From NCBI RefSeq assembly GCF_001553935.1, contig NZ_CP014232.1, positions 2,914,001-2,978,000 on the forward strand: 64,000 nt of DNA, given 5' to 3'. How positions within the stretch are numbered: position 1 is the first letter of the stretch; each line of letters opens with the position of its first letter. Position numbers and translations under genes: made by a program. The DNA comes from Actinomyces oris. GTDB lineage: Bacteria; Actinomycetota; Actinomycetes; Actinomycetales; Actinomycetaceae. The notes beneath the pieces are model-generated. The model did not search any database and had not been told where the DNA came from. It saw only the letters and a program-made list of their open reading frames with translations. Positions 47,335-55,229 of the stretch are shown here, in pieces.

Positions 47335-47349
47335 AAGCAGGAGGCTCAC
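47314..47349 (-). CDS. leuA leader peptide with three consecutive Leu codons
   Basis: This short frame encodes VSLLLSRRGGA from a GTG and ends in TGA. The three Leu codons are CTC, CTG and CTT at 47335-47343. Ribosomes short of charged tRNA-Leu would stall there and cover helix (a), allowing helix (b) to form and free the leuA ribosome binding site. Too short to judge by codon usage; the call rests on position and on the Leu run. Confidence 0.7.
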   Translation of the reverse strand: MSLLLSRRGGA

Positions 47350-47380
47350 CTGGTGGCCTGGAGTCGCTCGCACGCCGTAG

Positions 47381-47409
47381 ACCCTACCCCGATGAGGACC
47401 CATCGTCAG
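47381..47409 (-). promoter_or_regulatory. Possible leuA promoter
   Basis: On the minus strand, CTGACG (47404-47409) and TAGGGT (47381-47386) are spaced by 17 bases and would start transcription near 47374, about 25 bases before the leader peptide GTG. Confidence 0.4.
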
Positions 47410-47482
47410 GTAAGGGGGTCGCATGGGACCGCAGAGTGAGACGGAGGATGAAGGGGCTCCCCCGCGGGCCATATCTCGCACT

Positions 47483-47523
47483 CTGACGCACACCAACACC
47501 ATGATGTAGCATCTCTACTACAT
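47483..47523 (+). promoter_or_regulatory. Promoter and inverted-repeat operator of the ABC/XRE operon
   Basis: CTGACG (47483-47488) and TAGCAT (47507-47512) form a plausible promoter with 18-base spacing. The inverted repeat ATGTAG (47504-47509) and CTACAT (47518-47523), 8 bases apart, overlaps the -10 region. The operon's third gene encodes a small XRE regulator, the natural candidate to bind it. Confidence 0.5.
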
Positions 47524-47556
47524 TCAGTTGCGCTTCTACTCAGGAGGGTTTGTGCG

Positions 47557-48411
47557 ATGACTCCAGTCATCACCACGGAGAACCTCGAGTTCTCCTACGG
47601 GGACACCCCGGTGCTGCGTGGCATCGACCTGTCGGTCGAGGCCGGCGAGGTCGTCTGCCTGCTCGGCCCCAACGGCGTGGGCAAGACGACCCTCGTGGAG
47701 AACCTGCTGGGCTCTCTGACCCCGACCAGCGGCAGGGTGCGCGTGCTCGACACCGATCCGCGTCGGGCGGGCGCCGACTTCTGGGCGAGGGTCGGGCTGG
47801 TGCAGCAGAGCTGGACCGACCACGCCAAGTGGAGGGTGAGGGACCAGCTGGAGTGGATCCGCTCGGTCCAGCTGACGGCGGCGAGGCGGGTGAGCAGCGT
47901 CGTCGAAGTACTCGACGCCGTCGGCCTCAGCGAGAAGGCCGACTCCCGGCTGTCGAGGCTCTCCGGCGGGCAGCGACGCACCATTGACTTCGCGGCCGCC
48001 CTCATGGCCGCGCCCGAGCTCCTCGTCCTGGACGAGCCGACGACCGGACTGGACCCGGTCTCCAAGGCGCGCCTGCACGATCTCATTCTGGCCCGGGTCG
48101 ACGACGACGCCACCATCGTCATGACCACCCACGACCTGGCTGAGGCCGAGCATCTGGCCTCTCGGGTGCTCATCATGAACGAGGGACGGATTCTCGCCGA
48201 CGGCACGGTCACGGCGCTGCGCGAGCGCCTCGATCGTGGCGCCGAGATCACCTGGGTTCAGGACGGGACCCACCACGTCCACTCCACCCACTGCCCCGAG
48301 CGCTTCGTCAAGGAGCTCGACCTCGACGCCATCTCCGGGCTCACCATCACCCGCCCCACCCTGGAGGAGACCTACCTCTCCCTCGTCAGCAGCAAGGAGC
48401 CCCAGTCATGA
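47557..48411 (+). CDS. ABC transporter ATP-binding protein (ABC-2 exporter type)
   Basis: This is a 284-residue ATPase. Walker A is GPNGVGKTTLVE, the signature is LSGGQRRTIDFAAA, Walker B is LLVLDEPTTGLD, and the switch His is in VMTTHDLAEAE. The C-terminal 60 residues match the extension typical of exporters for antibiotics or peptides (GAEITWVQDGTHHVH). AGGAGGG gives a strong ribosome binding site 9 bases before the ATG. The stop overlaps the permease start. It pairs with the permease and the XRE protein in one operon whose -10 region bears an inverted repeat. The exported substrate is unknown. Confidence 0.92.
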   Translation: MTPVITTENLEFSYGDTPVLRGIDLSVEAGEVVCLLGPNGVGKTTLVENLLGSLTPTSGRVRVLDTDPRRAGADFWARVGLVQQSWTDHAKWRVRDQLEWIRSVQLTAARRVSSVVEVLDAVGLSEKADSRLSRLSGGQRRTIDFAAALMAAPELLVLDEPTTGLDPVSKARLHDLILARVDDDATIVMTTHDLAEAEHLASRVLIMNEGRILADGTVTALRERLDRGAEITWVQDGTHHVHSTHCPERFVKELDLDAISGLTITRPTLEETYLSLVSSKEPQS

Positions 48412-49244
48412 GCACTCGCACTTTTCTGGCAGTTCTACGCGCGGCCCGTCGCCAGGCCGCCCTGGACCTGCGAGCAGGCGCTGTCGGGTCGGGCATCGCA
48501 TTGCTGGTCTCCGTGAGCGCCATCGTGATCGTCGGCAAGAACAGCCAGGTCGCAACCGCGGCCCACGCGGCCTTCGGCTCCATGTTCCTCGCCGGCAGCA
48601 TTGGCACGATCAGCTGCTTCATCACCTTTCAGATCGCCAGCGAGGCCTACGTCGACCGCATCGGTGGCGCCCTGCTGCGGGTGCGCGTCCTGCCCCACGG
48701 CCCACTGACGTGGGCCATCGGTAAGACGATGTCCTCAGTCACTCAGACCCTCGTGTTCCAGGGCACCATTCTTCTCGGGGGAGCCCTGTTCGTTGAGGCG
48801 CTGCCCCTGAGTACGTCCCAGGTGCTGGCCTGCCTGCCGCTCATGGTGCTGTCAGCCGTTGCGACGGCCCCACTGGGCTTCCTCGTGGGTGCCTTCGTCC
48901 GCGGCGTCTACAGCTTCATGGCTTCCTACTTGCCCATGTTCGCCCTGATCGGAACGAGCGGTTTCTTCATGCCCATGGACCGACTCCCCTCCTGGCTGCA
49001 GGCGGTTCAGCTGGCGCTGCCGACGTACTGGTCGGGGCACTTGACCCGCTGGGCACTGGTGGGGGACCCCTCATGGGAGGTGGGCCGATCCTTCTCACCG
49101 GTGCTCGCCGTCGGGGTCCTGGCGGCATGGACGGTTCTCGGCTTCGCAGGGGTCTCGTTCATCGTGCGGCGCAGCTTCCGCAAGGAGACGATCGGTAGTC
49201 TGGCGCGCGTGCAGTCCACCATTCGTTCCCAGGCCGGTCTGTGA
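48408..49244 (+). CDS. ABC-2 type permease
   Basis: This is a 278-residue membrane protein with six hydrophobic segments (for example SGIALLVSVSAIVIVG, LVFQGTILLGGALF, LPLMVLSAVATAPLGFLVGAFV and VLAVGVLAAWTVLGFAGVSFIV). The pattern and position beside an ABC-2-type ATPase identify it as the permease half of an exporter. GTSGFFMPMDRLPSWLQ before the last helices is a common ABC-2 element. Start and stop overlap neighbours on both sides. The cargo is not predictable; drugs, bacteriocins or lipids are options. Confidence 0.87.
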   Translation: MSTRTFLAVLRAARRQAALDLRAGAVGSGIALLVSVSAIVIVGKNSQVATAAHAAFGSMFLAGSIGTISCFITFQIASEAYVDRIGGALLRVRVLPHGPLTWAIGKTMSSVTQTLVFQGTILLGGALFVEALPLSTSQVLACLPLMVLSAVATAPLGFLVGAFVRGVYSFMASYLPMFALIGTSGFFMPMDRLPSWLQAVQLALPTYWSGHLTRWALVGDPSWEVGRSFSPVLAVGVLAAWTVLGFAGVSFIVRRSFRKETIGSLARVQSTIRSQAGL

Positions 49245-49471
49245 CCATGTCCGACGATGTCGTCCACAACCGGATCGCTGTCCTGCGCGCCGACCGCCGG
49301 GTGAGTCGCCGAGAGCTCGCTGAGGCACTCGGCGTCCACTACCAGACGGTGGGCTACCTCGAGCGCGGGGAGTACGCCCCCTCGCTGCACCTGGCCCTGC
49401 GTATCGCCCGCTACTTCGACGTGCCCGTGGAGTCGGTCTTCTCCCTGGAGGAGTTCCCCCGCCTGACGTGA
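49241..49471 (+). CDS. Small XRE-family helix-turn-helix regulator
   Basis: This encodes 76 residues if started at the GTG overlapping the permease stop, 74 from the ATG at 49247. It is one helix-turn-helix domain (NRIAVLRADRRVSRRELAEALGVHYQTVGYLERGEYAPSLHLALRIARYFDVPVESVFSLEEF) of the short Cro/CI type found beside ABC exporter genes. It has no ligand-binding domain. It likely regulates its own operon through the inverted repeat overlapping the promoter. Confidence 0.88.
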   Translation: MTMSDDVVHNRIAVLRADRRVSRRELAEALGVHYQTVGYLERGEYAPSLHLALRIARYFDVPVESVFSLEEFPRLT

Positions 49472-49478
49472 GACTCCA

Positions 49479-49826
49479 TCACAAGGAGAGATGCAGGATC
49501 AGAGCCTCATTGACCATCTTCATCAGGCCACTGGGTAACCAGCCGACAACCTCGCCGACTCTCTCCACGGCAATCGATCGAACTTGCTCCGCCTGAGCCT
49601 TGGAGTCCTTGGGCAAGCCAGTTGCCTCCGAGGGGAGGAAAACCTGAAAGGGAAGAACTCGCGAGGTTGAGCTGGTCAATGGGATCACCGTCACCACGCC
49701 GCGACCAAGACGCGCAGCCGCCGCATTGGCATGGTCATTACTTACTATGAGCGCAGGTCGACGCTTGTTTGCCTCACTGCCAACAGAAGGATCAAAATCG
49801 ACAAGGCGGATTTCACCTCGTAGCAT
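49479..49826 (-). CDS. mazF: MazF/PemK-like toxin
   Basis: This is a 115-residue endoribonuclease toxin of the MazF/PemK/CcdB fold. The N-terminus MLRGEIRLVDFDPSVGSEANKRRPALIVSND contains the core strands, the conserved (S/T)GSE(A/Q)xKxRPALI segment and the basic RRP. VVTVIPLTSSTSRVLPFQVFL and KAQAEQVRSIAVERV follow as in the family. The ATG at 49826 lies 13 bases inside the end of the antitoxin gene, giving translational coupling, with GGAGGTGAGG upstream. It would cleave mRNA at short sequences when the antitoxin is lost. Confidence 0.9.
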   Translation of the reverse strand: MLRGEIRLVDFDPSVGSEANKRRPALIVSNDHANAAAARLGRGVVTVIPLTSSTSRVLPFQVFLPSEATGLPKDSKAQAEQVRSIAVERVGEVVGWLPSGLMKMVNEALILHLSL

Positions 49827-50052
49827 CCTCACCTCCATCGATCCCGTCGGCGACCGCACTATCCCAGACGGTTGCATCCTCAGAGGTATCCCAGGAGGAC
49901 CAGGCCTCAGCGTAAGCATCCTGAAGATCAGCTTTTCCGAGCAGGCGGATGGCGTTCTGAATACCAGCGGACCTCGACGCCAAACCGTCACGCTCCACGC
50001 ATCGGTCCAGCAGAATGAGGTCACTCTCCGACAAACTCACGCTTAGCTTCAT
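49813..50052 (-). CDS. mazE: MazE-type antitoxin (ribbon-helix-helix-like)
   Basis: This is a 79-residue antitoxin from an ATG at 50052. The N-terminus MKLSVSLSESDLILLDRCVERDG is a strand plus helix of the ribbon-helix-helix DNA-binding kind (SVSLSESD). The remaining part is acidic (YAEAWSSWDTSEDATVWDSAV), as needed to wrap the toxin. It overlaps the toxin start by 14 bases. It likely binds the palindrome at 50059-50076 just upstream and autorepresses the pair. Confidence 0.85.
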   Translation of the reverse strand: MKLSVSLSESDLILLDRCVERDGLASRSAGIQNAIRLLGKADLQDAYAEAWSSWDTSEDATVWDSAVADGIDGGEDATR

Positions 50053-50058
50053 ACCTGC

Positions 50059-50076
50059 ATGCTACTCGGGTAGCAT
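50059..50076. promoter_or_regulatory. Palindromic operator of the MazEF-like pair
   Basis: ATGCTAC (50059-50065) and GTAGCAT (50070-50076) form a perfect inverted repeat around TCGG, starting 7 bases upstream of the antitoxin start codon. Its symmetry and position fit autoregulation by the antitoxin. Confidence 0.65.
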
Positions 50077-50131
50077 CATCAGGAGCAAGGGAGCGACGCG
50101 CCTCATCAGGCTCCCGAAGGCGTTGCTCAGA

Positions 50132-50175
50132 AATCGGGTGGTGCCCTCCCTGTCCGGGGAGGGCACCACCCGATT
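50132..50175. terminator. Intrinsic terminator downstream of putA
   Basis: Nineteen-base perfect arms (50132-50150 and 50157-50175) enclose a 6-base loop. On the minus strand it begins about 40 bases beyond the putA stop codon and is followed by ATTTC. Confidence 0.8.
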
Positions 50176-50216
50176 ACTCGGTTCGGCTAGGTGTCGTCGC
50201 CTTGGCGCAGACCGCC

Positions 50217-53200
50217 CTACAGGAGGCCCTCGGCCAGGTCCAGCGGGGTGCCGAAGCGGTGGTTGGTGATGGCCACCGCCTGCTCGCGCAGGAAGGGCAG
50301 CAGCTCGGAGTGCGGGCAGGCCGTCACCGACCCCGTGTACAGGGCGATGTCGGGGCTTCCGCCAGTCACCCGACTGGCGTGGCTCCAGCGTGCGGCGGAA
50401 GTCTCCTCACGCGGGCCGAGGATGCGCACGCGCGTTCCCAGCCCGCCGGAGGCGGAGAGCTCAGCCAGACGGGCGTCCCAGGCTCCCTGGTCCTCGACCG
50501 CCACCTGGACGCCGGCGGCCTGCAGCGCGTTCTGCAACGGCTGGGGCAGACGGTCGGCCACGGACAGGCTGACGAACCCACCGGCCCGCACACCGGCCGC
50601 CATGACGCGCACGACGTCGGCCAGCTCGGTTCCCACCCCGGCGCGCACGAGCACGTCAGTGGGCCGGTAGCGCAGGACGTTGCGCTCGCAGGCCAGTGCC
50701 GTGACGTCACGGTTGACGCCGTAGGCGCTCCTCCAGGCGGAGGCGTCGGCCACCAGGGCGCGACGCAGCCCGGCCAGGTCGGCCTCGCCCAGCTGGCCGC
50801 TGACGGCGTCGCACAGGCTCGCCACGCGCGGGTCGAGCGCCGCAGTGCCCTGGCCCTCCAGTTCCTTCACGTCCTGGCCGTCTGCGGGCTCGATGTCCCC
50901 CAGTCCCAGCAGGTAGGAGGGGCCGCCGGCCTTCGTCGTCGAGCCGATGGCCGAGCGCTTCCAGCCGCCGAAGGGCTGGCGGCGCACGATGGCCCCGGTG
51001 ATACCGCGGTTGACGTAGATGTTGCCGGCCTGGATGGAGTCGAGCCAGACGGCCAGCTCGGCCGCGTCGAGGGTCTGGAGCCCGGAGGTGAGCCCGTAGT
51101 CGACGGCGTTGACCGCCTCGATGGCCTCCTCGAGCGTGTCGACCCGCATGACGCCGATGACCGGCGCGAAGTACTCGGTGAGGTGGAACTCGCTACCGGG
51201 CACGACCCCGGCGCGAATACCCGGGGTCCACAGACCGTCGCCGAGGTAGCGGGGCTTGAGGACCCAGTGCTCACCAACCCCCAGGGTGGTCAGGCCGCGC
51301 ACGGCCTTCTCGTCGTCGGGCACGACGACGGGCCCCATCTGGGAGTCCAGCGACAGCGGCAGGCGCACCCGCAGGGAGGCGGTGGCGTCCACGAGCTGGC
51401 GGGCGATGCGCTCGGACTTGCCGGCCGAGGAGACCAGGACCAGCAGGGAGGAGGCCGAGCACTTCTGGCCGGCGTGGGCGAAGGCCGAGTAGACCGCGTC
51501 GCGCACGGCGATGTCGGGGTCGGCCGAGGGGGTGACGATGATGGCGTTCTTGCCGCTGGTCTCCCCCAGCAGGTGCATGTCCGGCTTCCAGGAGCGGAAG
51601 AGGCGGGCCGTGTCGTAGGAGCCGGTGAGGACCACGCGGTCGACGTCCTTGTGGGTCACCAGGTGGCGTGAGACCTCTCCGTCCTCCAGCGGGGCGAGCG
51701 CCACGAGGTCCTCGGGGATCCCGGCGTCGTGGAAGGCGCGCACGAGCTCGGCCGCGCAGCGTCGGGCCGGCGGGGCGGGCTTGAGGATGACGGCGCTGCC
51801 GGCCGCCAGGGCCGCGGCCACTCCCCCGGTGGGGATGGCCACCGGGAAGTTCCAGGGCGAGGCGACCACGGTGACGTCCACCGGGGCGAAGCGGGCCCCG
51901 ACCATGTACTCCGGGTCGTGCAGGAGCAGCGAGGACTCCGCGTAGTGGTGGCAGAAGTCGATGGCCTCACTGACCTCGGGGTCGGACTGGTCGATGGTCT
52001 TGCCGGCCTCGGAGCCGGCGACCTCGATGAGCTCGGCGCGCCGGGCGGCCAGGACATCGCCGACCCGGTGCAGGGCGGCGGCCCGCTCGGCTGGGTCCAG
52101 GGACTGCCAGACGCCGGCCGCCTCGGCCGTGGAGGCCACCAGGGAGTCGACGTCGGCGTTCGTGGCCAGGCGGGCGGCGCCGGCCTCCACCTCGGCCACG
52201 CCCCGCGTGGATCCCGGGATGGCGGCAGCGATGTCCCGAGCCCACTGGCGGTTGGCGGCCAGGGCCGGGTCGGAGTCGGCCTCGGAGACGAAGGACCTCC
52301 TGGCGCGCTCGGCGACCGTGCCGGTCTCCTCAGGGATGCCCGCCTCCCGCTCGGCGAGCCGGTTCTGGGTGCGGTTGGGCACCGGCACCGGGGCGTCCGG
52401 GTCGAGGTCGGACAGGGCCGCCAGGAAGCGGTCGCGCTCGCGGGCGAAGATCTGCTCGTTGCTGGCCAGGTCGAAGACGCCGGACATGAAGTTCTCCGGC
52501 GCCGCGTTCTCCTCCAGACGGCGCACCAGGTAGGAGATGGCGACGTCGAACTCGTGGGGGTCGACGACGGGCACGTACAGCAGGAGGTGTCCGGTGTCGC
52601 GGCGCACGACCTCCTGGATGCCGGTGGCCATGCCGGAGAGCATCTCGAACTCGACGCTGTCCTCGACACCGCGTGCGGCGCGCAGCTCGAAGGCGAAGGC
52701 GATGTCGAAGAGGTTCTGGCCGGCCACGCCCAGGCGGATGTTGCGGGTGCGCTCGGGCGTCATCGCCCAGGAGAGCATGCGCTTGTAGTTGGTGTCGGTG
52801 GCCTGCTTGGAGGGCCAGGTGGTCAGCTCCCAGCCGTGGATCTCGGCGTCGACCTTCTCCATGGACAGGTTGGCGCCCTTGACGATGCGGACCTTGACGC
52901 GTGATCCACCGGAGGCGACACGCTTGGCGGCCCACTCCTGGAGGCGCTGCATGGCGCCCAGGGAGTCGGGCAGGTAGGCCTGCAGGACGATGCCGGCCTC
53001 GTAGCCGCGCATGTCCTCCTGGTCGAGGATCGCGGTGAAGACCGCGATGGTCAGGTCCAGGTCCTTGTAGTCCTCCATGTCCAGGTTGAGGAAGGTGCCG
53101 TGGTCGCGGGCCAGGCGGTAGAGGGGCAGGAGGGCCTGGACGCCGTGGGTGACGACCTCCTCGAAACCCCAGGGGTTGTGGGGACCGGTGACGGCGGAGA

Positions 53201-53789
53201 CCTTGACCGAGACGTAGTCGACGTCCTCGCGGGTGACCAGGCGGGAGACCTCAGCCAGGCGGCGGGAGGCCTCCTTCTCCCCCAGGACGGCCTCGCCCAG
53301 GAGGTTGACGTTGAGGCGGTTGCCGCCCTTGCGCAGGCGGGCGAGGGCGGGCCCGAGTCCCTTGTCGGTGGCGTCGACGACGAGGTCCCCGACGATCTCG
53401 CGGAAGACTCGCCGGGCGACCGCGGTGACGGTGCGCGGGGCGAGGCGGGAGGCGGCCGAGCCCAGCCCCATGGCCCCGGCCAGGGCGGGCGGCAGGAAGT
53501 CTGTGCGCCCTGCCGACAGGCGCTTGAGGGCGGTGCTGGCGACGTCGAGGTCGGTGGGACGCACGACGTCGTCGACGAAGCGGGTGGTGAAGGTCAGGCC
53601 CTCGGGGTCGGAGAGGATGCGGGAAAGGAGCTTGGCTGAGCGCGGTACCGGCTCGGATGCCGACTCGTCAGCCCACCGGCGTGCTCGGGCGACGGCTTTC
53701 TCGCCCAGCGCCCACAGGTCGTCGGGGCAGCGGCGTTCTGCGTTACCTGAGTCGGTGCGGGGCTGACTGGGAACGGCGGTGTTCGTCAT
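50217..53789 (-). CDS. putA: Bifunctional proline dehydrogenase / glutamate semialdehyde dehydrogenase
   Basis: This 1190-residue enzyme oxidises proline to glutamate in two steps. I start it at ATG 53789 with GGAGG upstream. The proline dehydrogenase part (about 30-480) shows VNLLGEAVLGEKEASRR, TFLNLDMEDYKDLDLT and RIVKGANLSMEKVDAEIHGWE, the FAD/substrate-binding segments. The aldehyde dehydrogenase part (about 560-1100) shows ASPWNFPVAIPTGGVAAALAAG, FTEYFAP-type PE motifs, GETSGKNAIIV and the catalytic Cys in AHAGQKCSASSLLVL. The C-terminal 130 residues look like a degenerate end domain. It lacks the DNA-binding N-terminus of enteric PutA. Single gene with its own terminator. Confidence 0.95.
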   Translation of the reverse strand: MTNTAVPSQPRTDSGNAERRCPDDLWALGEKAVARARRWADESASEPVPRSAKLLSRILSDPEGLTFTTRFVDDVVRPTDLDVASTALKRLSAGRTDFLPPALAGAMGLGSAASRLAPRTVTAVARRVFREIVGDLVVDATDKGLGPALARLRKGGNRLNVNLLGEAVLGEKEASRRLAEVSRLVTREDVDYVSVKVSAVTGPHNPWGFEEVVTHGVQALLPLYRLARDHGTFLNLDMEDYKDLDLTIAVFTAILDQEDMRGYEAGIVLQAYLPDSLGAMQRLQEWAAKRVASGGSRVKVRIVKGANLSMEKVDAEIHGWELTTWPSKQATDTNYKRMLSWAMTPERTRNIRLGVAGQNLFDIAFAFELRAARGVEDSVEFEMLSGMATGIQEVVRRDTGHLLLYVPVVDPHEFDVAISYLVRRLEENAAPENFMSGVFDLASNEQIFARERDRFLAALSDLDPDAPVPVPNRTQNRLAEREAGIPEETGTVAERARRSFVSEADSDPALAANRQWARDIAAAIPGSTRGVAEVEAGAARLATNADVDSLVASTAEAAGVWQSLDPAERAAALHRVGDVLAARRAELIEVAGSEAGKTIDQSDPEVSEAIDFCHHYAESSLLLHDPEYMVGARFAPVDVTVVASPWNFPVAIPTGGVAAALAAGSAVILKPAPPARRCAAELVRAFHDAGIPEDLVALAPLEDGEVSRHLVTHKDVDRVVLTGSYDTARLFRSWKPDMHLLGETSGKNAIIVTPSADPDIAVRDAVYSAFAHAGQKCSASSLLVLVSSAGKSERIARQLVDATASLRVRLPLSLDSQMGPVVVPDDEKAVRGLTTLGVGEHWVLKPRYLGDGLWTPGIRAGVVPGSEFHLTEYFAPVIGVMRVDTLEEAIEAVNAVDYGLTSGLQTLDAAELAVWLDSIQAGNIYVNRGITGAIVRRQPFGGWKRSAIGSTTKAGGPSYLLGLGDIEPADGQDVKELEGQGTAALDPRVASLCDAVSGQLGEADLAGLRRALVADASAWRSAYGVNRDVTALACERNVLRYRPTDVLVRAGVGTELADVVRVMAAGVRAGGFVSLSVADRLPQPLQNALQAAGVQVAVEDQGAWDARLAELSASGGLGTRVRILGPREETSAARWSHASRVTGGSPDIALYTGSVTACPHSELLPFLREQAVAITNHRFGTPLDLAEGLL

Positions 53790-53945
53790 GCGTGTGGCCT
53801 CCAGGTCGATATGACATAGGACCCTCCAAGTGTGCGCTAAGACACCCCTTGTGCGCGACCGATTCGGGCACCAAGTCACGGCGTGTCGCAAGTTCCCTTA
53901 GTCCTAGATGCCGCCCGCGCCGCTGCACTGACTGCGTGGGGCGGC

Positions 53946-55229
53946 TCAGAAGCCGAGGCGGGCCAGGGCCTTGGGGTCGGACTGCCAGTCCTTGGCGGTG
54001 CGCACGTGCAGGTCGAGGTAGACCTTGCGCCCCAGCAGCTTCTCGATGCCCTTGCGGGCGGTGACGCCCACTTCCTTGAGGCGCCGTCCGCCCTTGCCGA
54101 TGATGATGGCCTTCTGGGAGTCGCGTTCGACGACGAGGCTCACGCGCACCTGGAGGCGGCCCCCGGCGCCCTTGATGTGTCCGACCTCGCGCTCGTCGTC
54201 GGGGTCGGCGATCTCGTCGACGACGACGGCCAGGGAGTGGGGCAGCTCGTCGCGCACGCCCTCCAGGGCGGCCTCGCGCACGAGCTCGGCGATCATGACC
54301 TGCTGGGGCTCGTCGGTGATCTCGCCGGTGGGGTACAGCGGCGGGGACAGGGGCATGTACTTGAGAAGGACCTCCTCCAGGACGTCGATCTGCTCGTTGC
54401 GCTGGGCTGAGACCGGGACGATGTCGGCCCACTCCCCCAGCTCGCTGACGGCCAGGAGCTGGGCGGCCAGGGCCTCTCGGGTGACGGTGTCGGCCTTCGT
54501 GACTACGGCGACCACGGGGGTGCGCAGTTCGGCGAGGTCGCGGGTGATGAAGCGGTCGCCGGGGCCGATCTTCTCGTTGGCGGGGATGCAGAAGACGACG
54601 ACGTCGACGTCGACGAGGGTCTCGCGCACCAGGTCGTTGAGGCGCTTGCCCAGCAGGGTGCGGGGGCGGTGGAGACCGGGGGTGTCGACCAGGACGATCT
54701 GCGCGTTGTCCTTGTGGATGACGCCGCGCACGTTGTGGCGGGTGGTCTGGGGGCGCCCGGAGGTGATGGCGATCTTGGCGCCGACCATGGCGTTGGTGAG
54801 GGTGGACTTGCCGGCGTTGGGGCGGCCCACGATGCAGGCGAAGCCGGCGCGGAAGTCCTCGGGGAAGTCGGGGACGACGATCTCGACGCGGGCCGAATCC
54901 GTGATATCGGCGCTCTCTTCCGTGTCGTCGTCCTCGTCCAGGATCGGGAAGCCGTCCGCGTCCAGCCGGATGGCGGCATCGGAGTCGTCGTCCTCGCCGT
55001 CAGAGTCATCGCCGGGCTCGTCCTCGCCGTCTTCCTCGTCGTCGGGGTCGGTGAGCGGGTTGGGGCCGTCCATGAGCTCGGCGTCGGTGGGGAAGCGGAA
55101 GCCGGCCGGGGCGGGGCCGGGCGCGGGCATCTCGAGGGGCTCGGCCAGCAGTTCCTCGGGAGTCTCCCCGGGGGCCTGGGGCTGGTCGTCGCGGGCTTCG
55201 GGGGCGGTCTGGTCGGCGGTGTCAGTCAT
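53946..55229 (-). CDS. era: GTPase Era with acidic N-terminal extension
   Basis: The protein has 427 residues. The GTPase domain (about 115-290) has G1 GRPNAGKSTLTNAM, G2 region ITSGRPQTTRHNVRG, G3 VDTPGLHRPR and G4 TKAD. The C-terminal KH domain (about 340-427) has VSLVVERDSQKAIIIGKGGRRLKEVG. Era assists 16S rRNA maturation and 30S assembly. The first 115 residues are Pro- then Asp/Glu-rich (PDDEEDGEDEPGDDSDGEDDD), an extension not found in standard Era. The ATG overlaps the CNNM gene's stop by 8 bases, so the two are translationally coupled. Confidence 0.93.
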   Translation of the reverse strand: MTDTADQTAPEARDDQPQAPGETPEELLAEPLEMPAPGPAPAGFRFPTDAELMDGPNPLTDPDDEEDGEDEPGDDSDGEDDDSDAAIRLDADGFPILDEDDDTEESADITDSARVEIVVPDFPEDFRAGFACIVGRPNAGKSTLTNAMVGAKIAITSGRPQTTRHNVRGVIHKDNAQIVLVDTPGLHRPRTLLGKRLNDLVRETLVDVDVVVFCIPANEKIGPGDRFITRDLAELRTPVVAVVTKADTVTREALAAQLLAVSELGEWADIVPVSAQRNEQIDVLEEVLLKYMPLSPPLYPTGEITDEPQQVMIAELVREAALEGVRDELPHSLAVVVDEIADPDDEREVGHIKGAGGRLQVRVSLVVERDSQKAIIIGKGGRRLKEVGVTARKGIEKLLGRKVYLDLHVRTAKDWQSDPKALARLGF

